Of a stretch of DNA of 7,092 nucleotides, positions 1-6,508 are shown piece by piece. A program made the position numbers and the translations under genes. Positions within the stretch are counted from its first letter, which is position 1. Every line of letters begins with the position of its first letter. Origin of the DNA: an uncultured Sphingomonadales bacterium (GTDB lineage Bacteria > Pseudomonadota > Alphaproteobacteria > Sphingomonadales > Sphingomonadaceae). Below the pieces are notes generated by a model. It searched no databases. It was not told where the DNA came from and worked only from the letters and a program-made list of their open reading frames with translations. Location of the stretch: NCBI GenBank assembly GCA_903911985.1, contig CAIWFP010000109.1:1-7092 (forward strand), in the 5' to 3' direction.

Positions 1-519
1 GGTCATCGGCTCGTTGAGATTGGCCAGCACCAGCGAGATGTGGTGGCGCAACACAAAGGGCAGCACTGCCGAATACCCCCGCGAGACCGGCCCCAGCAAA
101 TGCCTGTCCACCGAAGTGTCGAAGGCGAAGATGTGCCGGTTGGTCTTCTCCCACGGGTCGCGGGGCGGCACCGCATCTGGCGACAGGCCCGCCGCAGCGG
201 GCGCGGCTGCGACAGGCGGCGAGGCTGCGGGCGGTGTGGGCGCTATGGCAGGCGGCGGCGTGGCTGGGGCGGCCGCTATTCCGGCGGAAACCCCGACGGG
301 TCCGTTTCCGGCAGAGGCGCCGGCAGGCCCGTTTCCGGCAGAGGCGCCGGCAGGCGCTGGCGATACAGGATCAACCGTCAGACTGTTCGCCACCGGCAGC
401 GCGACGATCCACGGGGTCGCCATGCCCCGTTCCTGTCTGGAGCCAAGGGGCGACGCCCCTGGGGTAGCGATCAGTCCGGGGGCGGAAGCCGCAATCATTG
501 CGCAGGCCAGCAGCACCAT
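1..519 (-). CDS. mlaA: MlaA/VacJ-family phospholipid transport protein, 3' end cut by window edge
   Basis: The minus frame from ATG at 519 is open for 173 codons to the window edge. Residues 121-173 carry the start of the MlaA domain: DPWEKTNRHIF, then a DRHLLGPVSRGY segment, then VLANLNEPMT. This matches the known DPxExxNRxxFxFN...PVAxxY...NLxEP pattern. MlaA is an outer-membrane channel that removes misplaced phospholipids from the outer leaflet and passes them to the Mla pathway. Residues 1-18 are hydrophobic (MVLLACAMIAAS) and probably form an export signal. Cys6 sits in an LLAC context, but the hydrophobic stretch before it is too short for a normal lipoprotein signal, so lipidation is doubtful. 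An in-frame ATG at 552 would add 11 residues including RR and K. I chose 519 because AAGGGAAG lies a suitable distance upstream, but 552 gives a better n-region. Residues about 50-110 form an unusually long Pro/Ala/Gly linker with nine-residue repeats. The C-terminal part of the domain is outside the window. Confidence 0.88.
   Translation of the reverse strand, partial: MVLLACAMIAASAPGLIATPGASPLGSRQERGMATPWIVALPVANSLTVDPVSPAPAGASAGNGPAGASAGNGPVGVSAGIAAAPATPPPAIAPTPPAASPPVAAAPAAAGLSPDAVPPRDPWEKTNRHIFAFDTSVDRHLLGPVSRGYSAVLPFVLRHHISLVLANLNEPMT
304..355. repeat. 27-base tandem repeat in the mlaA linker, two copies
   Basis: GTTTCCGGCAGAGGCGCC begins at 304 and again at 331. The two units match over at least 25 bases, and the period of 27 keeps the reading frame. 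On the minus strand each unit encodes a nine-residue PAGASAGNG-type repeat. A degenerate third copy (PVGVSAGI) follows at about 276-303. The repeat lies in the low-complexity linker between the signal region and the MlaA domain, where length changes would be tolerated. Confidence 0.9.
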
Positions 520-654
520 TTTGGTTTCTTCCCTTCGTGTTCCCCCGGGCATCTGCCTTCAGGGGCGAGCCGGCGAGCCCGGTTGAGCACCGGACGAGAG
601 CAGGGACTAGCCCACTCCGCCAGACCCCGTCCAGCCCCGCGGCACACACCCCTT

Positions 655-669
655 GTGGCAAAATGCCAC
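655..669. other. Perfect short inverted repeat between the MFS gene and mlaA
   Basis: GTGGCA (655-660) and TGCCAC (664-669) are exact reverse complements around a three-base loop. The hairpin starts 29 bases past the stop of the MFS gene in its direction of transcription and lies about 136 bases upstream of the mlaA start. It could be a weak terminator for the exporter or an operator for mlaA. No T-run follows the stem on the minus strand, so a classical intrinsic terminator is not supported. Nothing else in the 520-697 gap looks like a gene. Confidence 0.35.
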
Positions 670-697
670 GCCACGGCCATGCAGGCCAGCTTACCGC

Positions 698-2272
698 CTA
701 TTTGACCCTTTTGGCCGGCCTTACCAGCAGCACCAAAGGCATGACCGCCACCCCGACAACACACAGCAGCCAGAAGGAATCGATATAGGCCACCATCAGC
801 GCCTGCCGGCTGATCTCGGCATGTATCATCGCCACCGCGCGGGTGCTGGAAAAATCAAACCCGGGCAGGCGCAACGCCAGCAACGGGTTGTCGGGACGCA
901 GGCGTTCCACCAGCCTTGCATGCGTCACCGCTTCGTTGTGCGCGGTGATCGCCTGCAAAATCGCGATGGACATTGCCCCACCAAGGCCCCGCATCAGCGA
1001 TCCCATTGCCGCGCCCTCGTTGCGCAGCCGCTCGGGGATAGTGGCAAAGATGATGGCAAAGACCGGCACGGACATCATCCCCTGACCAAGCCCCTGGATC
1101 AGCCCCGCGATGATCAGCAAGCGGCTGTCCATCGCCAACGAACACATGGCCATCATCCCCGCCGAAATGGCAGATAGCGCCAGCCCGGCAAGCAGCAGCA
1201 GTCGCGCGTCCACCCGCTTAAGCAGCCGCCCGGCCAACAGCATGGCCAAAAGGGCGCCGACCCCGCGCGGCGCGGTGACAAGGCCCACCAGCGTCACCGG
1301 ATAGCCCATCAGTTCGGCCAGCATTGGCGCCAGCAGCGCAATCACCCCATAGGCAACCGCGCCCTGAAACATGCCCAGCACATTGCCCGCCAGAAAATTC
1401 CGGTCGGTAAACAGCGCCGGGGCGAGGAATGGCCGCCGCGACGTGAGCGAATGGACTATCACCGTGTAAAACGCCGCGACCGAAATCACCGCCTCGACCC
1501 AGATCTCGCGCGAATCGAACCAGCCCTGCGACTGGCCGCGATCAAGCATCAGCTGCAGGGCGCAAACCGCCACCGCCAGCAGGCCAAAACCGAACATGTC
1601 CAGCCCCTGCCGCAGCCGCACATCCGGCCCGCGCATGAAGGCCAGCAGGCCCAGAACGGTGAGGATGCCAATGGGCACGTTGATGTAAAAAACCCAGCGC
1701 CAGTTCAGATTATCGGTCAGCCAGCCGCCAGCCAGCGGCCCCACAATCGGTCCCAATACCGTGCCGATGCCCCACAACGCCATCGCCGGGCCATGCTGCT
1801 CGGGCGGGTTGATATCCAGCACGATCGCCTGACTTATCGGCACCAGCGCCGAGCCCATGATACCCTGCAGCAGGCGAAAGGCGATGATCTGGTCCAGCGT
1901 CTGCGCCATTCCGCAAAGCGCCGAGGCCGCCGTGAAGCCCGCCACGGAAATCACCATCACCATTCTGCGCCCGATCCGCCCGGCCAGCCAGCCCGACAGC
2001 GGCGTGAAGGTTGCGGCCATGATGATATAGCTGGTCAACACCCAGCTGATCTGCTCGCGCGAGGATGAGGTGCTGGCCTGCATATGCGGCAGGGCGACAT
2101 TGGCGATGGTGACGTCGAGTTGCGTCATGAAGGCGCCGGTAAGCACGGCCAGCATAATCATCCGGCGGCGCGCGAGCGGCGGATAGGCGGGCGGCGGATA
2201 GGCCGGGAGCTGATCGGCCGGGAGCTGATCGGCTTGTGGCGATTGGCCCGGAGAAGAGGCGGCGGCGGTCAT
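698..2272 (-). CDS. MFS drug/solute exporter, DHA2 (EmrB/QacA-like) family
   Basis: Predicted 524-residue inner-membrane protein with about 14 hydrophobic segments, the DHA2 layout of proton-driven exporters such as EmrB. Numbered from ATG 2272, motif D1 is LDVTIANVALP (52-62) with an acidic residue in TM1. Motif A is GWLAGRIGRR (94-103), the motif B region is RLLQGIMGS (133-141), and the antiporter motif C region GTVLGPIVGPLAGGW lies at about 170-184. WRWVFYINVPIG follows at 191-202. Later segments and a short cationic end (RPAKRVK) complete a normal-length protein. No EmrA-type membrane-fusion partner or TolC is in the window, so substrate and tripartite assembly are unknown. The start is uncertain: GTG at 2311 is in frame, would add 13 residues and directly abuts a G-rich repeat array, while ATG 2272 lacks a clear ribosome binding site. 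Residues about 13-33 before TM1 are pentapeptide repeats. The gene ends in TAG and follows the MBL gene in the same direction. Confidence 0.9.
   Translation of the reverse strand: MTAAASSPGQSPQADQLPADQLPAYPPPAYPPLARRRMIMLAVLTGAFMTQLDVTIANVALPHMQASTSSSREQISWVLTSYIIMAATFTPLSGWLAGRIGRRMVMVISVAGFTAASALCGMAQTLDQIIAFRLLQGIMGSALVPISQAIVLDINPPEQHGPAMALWGIGTVLGPIVGPLAGGWLTDNLNWRWVFYINVPIGILTVLGLLAFMRGPDVRLRQGLDMFGFGLLAVAVCALQLMLDRGQSQGWFDSREIWVEAVISVAAFYTVIVHSLTSRRPFLAPALFTDRNFLAGNVLGMFQGAVAYGVIALLAPMLAELMGYPVTLVGLVTAPRGVGALLAMLLAGRLLKRVDARLLLLAGLALSAISAGMMAMCSLAMDSRLLIIAGLIQGLGQGMMSVPVFAIIFATIPERLRNEGAAMGSLMRGLGGAMSIAILQAITAHNEAVTHARLVERLRPDNPLLALRLPGFDFSSTRAVAMIHAEISRQALMVAYIDSFWLLCVVGVAVMPLVLLVRPAKRVK
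2177..2236. repeat. 15-base tandem repeat encoding the MFS N-terminal pentapeptides
   Basis: Four consecutive 15-base units are visible on the plus strand: CGGCGGATAGGCGGG (2177), CGGCGGATAGGCCGG (2192), GAGCTGATCGGCCGG (2207) and GAGCTGATCGGCTTG (2222). They fall into two similar pairs, as expected from duplication of pairs or single units. On the minus strand they encode ADQLP twice and AYPPP/AYPPL, the cytoplasmic lead-in before TM1. The frame is preserved by the five-codon period. Confidence 0.9.
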
Positions 2273-2312
2273 GACCAGCGCGCTTTGCCATGGATCGGGC
2301 GCCAAGGCCACG

Positions 2313-2383
2313 CCCCCCGGATCAGCCCCCCGGATCAGCCCATTGCGGATTGGCCCATTGCGTATCAGCCTATTGCGGATTGG
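2313..2383. repeat. 15/13-base tandem repeat spanning the MBL stop codon and the MBL-MFS gap
   Basis: In minus-strand order the units are CCAATCCGCAATAGG (2383-2369), CTGATACGCAATGGG (2368-2354), CCAATCCGCAATGGG (2353-2339), then CTGATCCGGGGGG twice (2338-2326 and 2325-2313). The first unit contains the TAG stop of the MBL gene, and the last unit abuts the alternative GTG start of the MFS gene at 2311. CCAAT- and CTGAT-starting units alternate, which suggests a 30-base higher-order unit. The array therefore forms both the 3' end of one gene and the leader of the next. Confidence 0.88.
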
Positions 2384-3980
2384 TCTCCTGGGCGAGCCGC
2401 AATACCCGCTGCATTTCCGCTATGGCCCGCTGGCGGTCCCTGTCGCTGCGCAGATGGGCAAGGCCATGCTTCAGATTGGTCACAAAGCCCGCATAATCAT
2501 TCTGCCAATCGGTGCCGAGCGCGGCGGTGGCATCCATCCGGGCGGTGCGCAGCCGTCTGGCCGGGGCGCCGGGGGTGAGGGCAAAGCTCTCGCCAAGACG
2601 CGGGGCGATGATGTTCAGCCCGGGCGCCTGTGCCCGCACCAGCGCCTCAAGACCCGTGATCGCGTCGTTTTCGCCGTGGCTGAGGAACAGGCCGCCGGAA
2701 ATGGGGAAACGCGCCGTGATCCACGCCAGCAATTCGGCGCTGTCGGCATGGGCGGAATAGGTATCGATGCGGCGGATTGCGCTGCGCACGGTAATGTCCT
2801 CGCCCGAGATGCGCACCCTTTGCGCCCCCTCCACCAGCACCCGCCCCAGCGACCCGGCCGACTGGAACCCGACGAACAGCACGGTGGAATCGCGGCGGTG
2901 CAGATTGTGCTTCAGGTGGTGGCGGATGCGCCCGGCCTCGCACATGCCGCTGGCGGCCAGAATGATCGCGCCGGAAACGCTGTTCAGCCGCATCGATTCG
3001 GCGGTATCCTCGACATAATGGATCGAGGGGTGGCGGGCGATATCGACACCGGCCATATCCTCCAGCTCGCCCGCATGCCGGGCGAAAACCGAGGTGGCGC
3101 GGCTGGCCAGCGGCGAATCGACAAACACCGGCGCGCCGGGAATGCGGTTTGCCTCGGCCAGCCGGATGATATCCAGCACCAGCTCCTGCGTGCGCTCCAG
3201 CGCGAAGACCGGGATGACCAGATTGCCGCCACGGGCCAGCGCGGTGTTGATCTCGCGCTCCAGCAGGTCGCGCCTTGCCTCGATAGTCAGATGCTCGCGG
3301 GTGCGGTTGCCATAGGTGCTCTCGCAGACGACGTAATCCAGCCCGCTCGGCGCCTGCGGATCGGCCTGCATTTCCTTGTTGTCGGGCCCGATATCGCCCG
3401 AACACAACAGGCGCACCAGCCCCCGCTGCGTCATCGCCTCGATCTCGGCGCTGGCGGCGCCCAGAATATGCCCGGCGTTCCACAGGCGCACGCGAAAGCC
3501 CGGCGCGGGCTCGAACCATTCGCCCAGCTCCACACCCTGTGACTGGCGTCAGGCGGCAAGCGCGTCGGCCTCGGTATAGAGCGGTTCGAAGGCGGTCTCG
3601 CCGGCGCGGTCGCGGCGGTGGTTGCGGCGCGAGGCTTCGCTTTCCTGAATGCGCCCGGCATCGGCCAGCATGAATTCCAGCAGGTCGGCGGTGCCCTGCG
3701 TGCACCAGATCGCCCCCTTGTAACCCTGCTTCACCAGCTTTGGCAGCAAGCCGCAATGGTCGATATGGGCGTGGGTCAACACCACCGCCGCTATGCGCGA
3801 CACATCGAATTCGAAGGCGCCGTGGTTCAGTGTCTCCAGCGTGCGCGAGCCCTGATACAACCCGCAATCCACCAGAATGTGGTGCCCGTTCAGGGTCAGC
3901 TCCATGCAGGAACCGGTGACGGTCTGCGCCGCGCCGTGGAAGGTCAGTTCAAGCGCGGTATGGCCGGTATCCTGTGTCAA
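2370..3980 (-). pseudogene. MBL-fold/beta-CASP RNA-processing exonuclease-like metallo-hydrolase, interrupted by an in-frame TGA
   Basis: Two reading segments, 3980-3549 (143 codons) and 3548-2370, lie in the same frame and are separated only by TGA at 3551-3549. Together they give a 536-position protein of normal family length. Zinc-binding motif HAHIDH is at residues 70-75, before the TGA. AGHILG (His171), CSGDIGP (Asp196), ESTYGN, the PVFALERTQE beta-CASP motif, AASGMCEAGR, YSAHADSAEL (His411) and LSHGEN (His435) all follow it. This is the CPSF73/RNase J-like superfamily, whose members cleave RNA using two metals. The N-terminal fragment alone lacks half the active site, and the second segment (possible GTG at 3533) lacks HxHxDH, so neither should work alone. 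I see no other lesion, so this is either a recent nonsense mutation, readthrough or a sequencing error. The start is TTG 3980, with GGGAG seven bases upstream and an in-frame TAG further upstream. The end is a TAG inside a tandem repeat. It lies 98 bases after the polyphosphate kinase gene. Confidence 0.85.
3549..3551 (-). other. In-frame TGA interrupting the MBL/beta-CASP gene
   Basis: On the minus strand the codons read GCC TGA CGC, giving residues EADALAA, stop, RQSQGVELGEWF. The flanking text resembles the usual linker between the first catalytic motifs and the AGHILG strand, so the reading frame and spacing are intact on both sides. A CGA-to-TGA transition at a CpG is one simple single-step origin. 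Confidence 0.85.
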
Positions 3981-4078
3981 AGCATGTCTCCCACCATGTT
4001 GTCGTCCGCAAGGCTAGGTCGCCGGCTGCCGCAAGGCCTTGATCTGGCGCATGTCTGGCCGGGCAATGCGTTACAGCC

Positions 4079-4849
4079 CTATTTTGCCAGCCAGCCGGAT
4101 GCGCGGGCAATGGGGTCATAGAGAAATACCACCGCCGGATCAGAGGCCAGATCAGACAGGGCCTCCTCCGCATCGGGTTCGGCCAGCCGGGCGATGATGT
4201 CGGCGATGATGCCCAGCCGCGCCGCCCTTTTGTCGTCGGCCCGCACCACGATCCACGGGGCAAACACGCTGTGGCTGCGCGCCAGCATGGCGTCGCGCGC
4301 GTGGCTATAGGCGCTCCACTTCTTCAGCGCCCGACTGTCCACCGGGCTGGACTTCCACTGCTTGAGCGGGTCCTCCGCGCGGGAGGCCAGCCGCTTTTTC
4401 TGCTCGCGCTTGCTGATGTCGAGGTAATATTTGAGCACCGTGATGCCGGAATGGACGAGCAATTGCTCGAACAGCGGCACCGTGGCCATGAACTCGACAT
4501 ATTCGGCCTCGGTGCAAAAGCCCATCACCCGCTCCACCCCGGCACGATTGTACCAGCTGCGGTTGAACAGGGCGATCTCGCCGCTGACGGGCAACTGCGC
4601 GACCCAGCGTTGAAAATACCATGCCTTGCGGTCATGCTCGTTGGGCACGCCCAGCGCCACCACGCGGGTGTCGCGCGGGCTCATATGTTCGGTGATGCGC
4701 TTGATCGTGCCGTCCTTGCCGGCGGCATCGCGCCCCTCGACGATGATGAGCACCTTGCGGCCCTCGGCCAGCACGTGCCGCTGCACCCGGCTGAGGGCGA
4801 TCTGCAGCTTCTCCAGCTTGTGCGCATAGGCGTGGTGGTGCTCGCTCAT
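4079..4849 (-). CDS. ppk2: Polyphosphate kinase 2 family protein
   Basis: Predicted 256-residue cytoplasmic enzyme using inorganic polyphosphate as phosphate donor to nucleotides, typically NDP to NTP for single-domain class I-like members. The Walker A loop GRDAAGKDGTIK is at residues 39-50 (Lys45). A Walker B-like region, LFNRSWYNRAGVERVMG, is at 94-110. The lid segment with YYLDISKREQKKRL and DPLKQWK is at 141-166, followed by KKWSAYSHARDAML. These are the conserved PPK2 blocks in the right order, and the length is typical apart from a slightly long C-terminal tail (about 225-256). ATG 4849 is chosen because GAGGAG lies five bases upstream; an upstream in-frame start at 4885 would add 12 residues without support. 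It is the first gene of the minus-strand series, and its promoter should lie in the divergent gap. The substrate nucleotide (ADP, GDP or AMP) cannot be decided from sequence. It ends in TAG. Confidence 0.95.
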   Translation of the reverse strand: MSEHHHAYAHKLEKLQIALSRVQRHVLAEGRKVLIIVEGRDAAGKDGTIKRITEHMSPRDTRVVALGVPNEHDRKAWYFQRWVAQLPVSGEIALFNRSWYNRAGVERVMGFCTEAEYVEFMATVPLFEQLLVHSGITVLKYYLDISKREQKKRLASRAEDPLKQWKSSPVDSRALKKWSAYSHARDAMLARSHSVFAPWIVVRADDKRAARLGIIADIIARLAEPDAEEALSDLASDPAVVFLYDPIARASGWLAK

Positions 4850-5188
4850 CGAAGCTCCTCTTGCGGCTGGCCCGGATGCGGGCATTTATCGCGTGGGCAA
4901 ACGGCCGACCGCTGGCCAGAATCGCCCCGCCAGAGCCACGCGCGCCGGAGGGCCGGGCGGCAGATCGGGCGAATTGCGGCCGGCCACACGCCGCCCAGAG
5001 GGCAGCCTAGCGCATCATGCCCCGCCCCGCCACACCCGGGCGCCACCATACCCCGCGGCAGGCGAGTATGGAGCGAGGGAGTTTTGGGCCGGTGAGTTTT
5101 GGGCCGGTGAGTTTTGGCCCAGATGCTTGGGCCAGAGGCTTGGACCAAGAGGCTTGGGCCCTCCCGGGCTTCATGCTAGGCGCGCGGA
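4850..5188. other. Divergent intergenic region between ppk2 and the aminotransferase gene
   Basis: These 339 bases hold no convincing gene. They separate two divergently transcribed genes, so promoters for both are expected here. The ppk2-proximal part contains its Shine-Dalgarno GAGGAG (4855-4860) and a small A/T-richer patch at about 4887-4905 that might be a promoter, but I cannot name a good -35/-10 pair. The middle (about 4905-5070) is very GC-rich. The aminotransferase-proximal part is a tandem-repeat array (5079-5161). Open frames here read as low-complexity repeats or GC-rich shadows. Confidence 0.6.
5079..5161. repeat. Compound tandem-repeat array upstream of the aminotransferase gene
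   Basis: The unit GAGTTTTGGGCCGGT occurs exactly at 5079-5093 and 5094-5108, with a degenerate third copy starting at 5109. It passes into three related units of 13-14 bases, GATGCTTGGGCCA (5122), GAGGCTTGGACCAA (5135) and GAGGCTTGGGCCC (5149). All share a TTGGGCC or similar core, so the core recurs six times at 13-15-base spacing. The array ends 27 bases before the aminotransferase start codon, where a leader or regulatory region should be. Confidence 0.9.
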
Positions 5189-6358
5189 ATGACCCGCGAG
5201 ATCCAGCCCTTTCACGCCATGGCCATCGGCCGGCTGGCCCATGCCCTTGCCGCACAGGGGCGCAGCGTCATCCATATGGAATATGGCCAGCCCTCCACCG
5301 GGGCGCCCGCCGCCGCCATCGCCGAGGCCCATCGCATCCTCGATAGCGAGGCGATGGGCTATTGGGAAAGCGCCGCCCTGAAGCAGCGCATCGCCCGGCA
5401 TTATGCGCAAACGCAAGCGGTGACGATCCGGCCGGAACAGGTGATCCTGACCTGCGGCGCCTCGCCCGCACTGGTGCTGGCGCTGACCTGCGCCTTCGCG
5501 CCGGGGGCCCGGGTGGCGCTGGCAAGGCCGGGCTATGTCGCCTATCGCAACAGCCTCGCCGCGCTGGGCATGGAGCCGGTGGAAGTGCCCTGCGCCGCCG
5601 ATGTGCGCTTTCAGCTCACCGCCGCCGCGCTGGCCGCGCTCGATCCCGCGCCCGATGGCGTGATCATCGCCAGCCCGGCCAACCCCACCGGCACCATCAT
5701 CGCGCCCGAGGAACTGGCCGAAATCGCTGCTGTCTGCGCTTCGCGGGGCATCCGCATCATCTCCGACGAGATCTATCATGGCCTGAGTTACGGCCTGCCC
5801 ACCGTCTCCATGCTGGCCTATGATCCCGCCGCGCTGGTGGTGAACAGCTTTTCCAAATATTTCAGCATGGCCGGCTGGCGGCTGGGCTGGCTGGTGGCGC
5901 CAGAGGATCTGCTGGACGCGGCAATTGCGCGGATGAACAATCTGTTCCTCACCCCGCCCTCGCTCAGCCAGCATGCCGGGCTTGCCGCCTTTGAATGCCA
6001 GGGCGAGCTGGAGGGGCATCTGGCGACCTATCGCGCCAATCGCGAGGCCCTGCTGGCCGCCCTGCCCGAACTGGGGCTGGCGGGTGCCGAAATCGCCCCG
6101 CCCGACGGCGCCTTTTACATCTGGGCGGATATCGCCCATCTGCTGGGCCCGGATCGGCAGGGGAAGGATGGTATCAACGACAGCCTCGCCTTCTGCATCA
6201 AGCTGCTGGAGGATACCGGCGTTGCCATCGCGCCCGGCGTGGATTTCGACCCCGTGGAGGGCCACCACCACATCCGCCTCAGCTTTGCCGTCTCCACGCC
6301 CGAGGTGCATGAGGCCATCGCCCGCATGGCCCCCTGGATGCAACAACGCGCAAGATAG
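5189..6358 (+). CDS. PLP-dependent class I/II aminotransferase
   Basis: Predicted 389-residue cytoplasmic fold-type I enzyme, normal for the aspartate-aminotransferase superfamily. It starts with a PF.AM...A.......VIH.EYGQPSTGAP block typical of the family. Cofactor residues are visible: Asn165 in SPANPTG, Asp193 and Tyr196 in ISDEIYHG, the Schiff-base Lys223 in NSFSKYFSMAGWRLGW, and Arg363 in HIRLSF for the substrate carboxylate. Other family marks are ILTCGASPAL (86-95), the GYVAYR segment and GAFYIWADI (307-315). The reaction is transfer of an amino group between an amino acid and a 2-oxo acid; the amino donor cannot be read from these motifs. ATG 5189 is preferred because it keeps the conserved N-terminal block and the nearby ATG at 5173 is out of frame; only a weak AGG lies upstream. 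It is divergent from ppk2, ends in TAG, and is followed by a small hairpin. An annotation as aspartate aminotransferase would be an over-call. Confidence 0.95.
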   Translation: MTREIQPFHAMAIGRLAHALAAQGRSVIHMEYGQPSTGAPAAAIAEAHRILDSEAMGYWESAALKQRIARHYAQTQAVTIRPEQVILTCGASPALVLALTCAFAPGARVALARPGYVAYRNSLAALGMEPVEVPCAADVRFQLTAAALAALDPAPDGVIIASPANPTGTIIAPEELAEIAAVCASRGIRIISDEIYHGLSYGLPTVSMLAYDPAALVVNSFSKYFSMAGWRLGWLVAPEDLLDAAIARMNNLFLTPPSLSQHAGLAAFECQGELEGHLATYRANREALLAALPELGLAGAEIAPPDGAFYIWADIAHLLGPDRQGKDGINDSLAFCIKLLEDTGVAIAPGVDFDPVEGHHHIRLSFAVSTPEVHEAIARMAPWMQQRAR

Positions 6359-6360
6359 AA

Positions 6361-6376
6361 CCCCGATGAAGCGGGG
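6361..6376 (+). terminator. Weak hairpin after the aminotransferase gene
   Basis: CCCCG (6361-6365) and CGGGG (6372-6376) can pair around a six-base loop, starting two bases after the TAG stop. The stem is short but all G/C. There is no clear T-run afterwards (CGCTTCTGT follows), so an intrinsic terminator is only possible. Confidence 0.3.
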
Positions 6377-6389
6377 CGCTTCTGTCCCT

Positions 6390-6418
6390 ATTGGTGGTGG
6401 GGCCAAATTGGTGGTGGG
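6390..6418. repeat. 17-base direct repeat, two copies, G-rich
   Basis: ATTGGTGGTGGG occurs at 6390-6401 and again at 6407-6418, with GCCAA between them, giving a period of 17 bases. It lies in the convergent gap between the aminotransferase and the small membrane-protein gene. The clustered GG and GGG runs could stack as a quadruplex on the plus strand. No gene is evident in 6359-6508. Confidence 0.7.
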
Positions 6419-6425
6419 ACATGCC

Positions 6426-6448
6426 TTGTCGATAATCGGCACCGACAA
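6426..6448. other. Inverted repeat in the convergent gap
   Basis: TTGTCG (6426-6431) and CGACAA (6443-6448) are exact reverse complements with 11 bases between them. The element lies between two converging genes, where a bidirectional terminator would be expected, but no T-run is attached to it. Confidence 0.25.
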
Positions 6449-6508
6449 CCGGCGGGTGGATCGCGGTGTTTCAAGCCATGCCATCACCGCGCCGCCCGTT
6501 GCCCGAAA

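Noticed and set aside
14..586. 190-codon plus-strand frame with Gly/Ala/Pro repeats
   Set aside because: The minus strand here encodes a clear MlaA N-terminus and domain start; the plus frame is its repeat-rich shadow.
2271..3542. 423-codon plus-strand frame opposite the MBL gene
   Set aside because: Shadow of the real minus-strand frame, which carries all the MBL/beta-CASP motifs; its product is low-complexity and matches nothing I recognise.
3549..3551. Selenocysteine at the in-frame TGA
   Set aside because: The position is in a linker and is not a redox or metal site, and this family is not known for selenocysteine there; I could not see a convincing insertion hairpin.
2647..3867. 406-codon minus-strand frame that crosses the TGA without a stop
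   Set aside because: It is a different frame from the motif-bearing one, its product is Arg/Gly-rich without motifs, and no frameshift is needed to explain the gene because both real segments share one frame.
3975..3980. Perfect TTGACA on the minus strand as a -35 box
   Set aside because: It coincides with the TTG start codon of the MBL gene, and I see no -10 at 16-18 bases, so it is more likely coincidence.
4846..5148. 100-codon minus-strand frame covering the divergent gap, with a KTHRP repeat
   Set aside because: The repeats come from the 15-base DNA array, the rest is GC-rich with no domain, and it would overlap the ppk2 start and its ribosome binding site.
5079..5161. Reading the repeat array as a CRISPR or plasmid iteron origin
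   Set aside because: The units are contiguous with no unique spacers, and no replication or Cas gene is nearby.
5171..6487. 438-codon open frame antisense to the aminotransferase gene
   Set aside because: It lies entirely opposite a clear PLP enzyme; long antisense frames are expected in GC-rich genes, and its product is Gly/Arg/His-rich with no recognisable domain.
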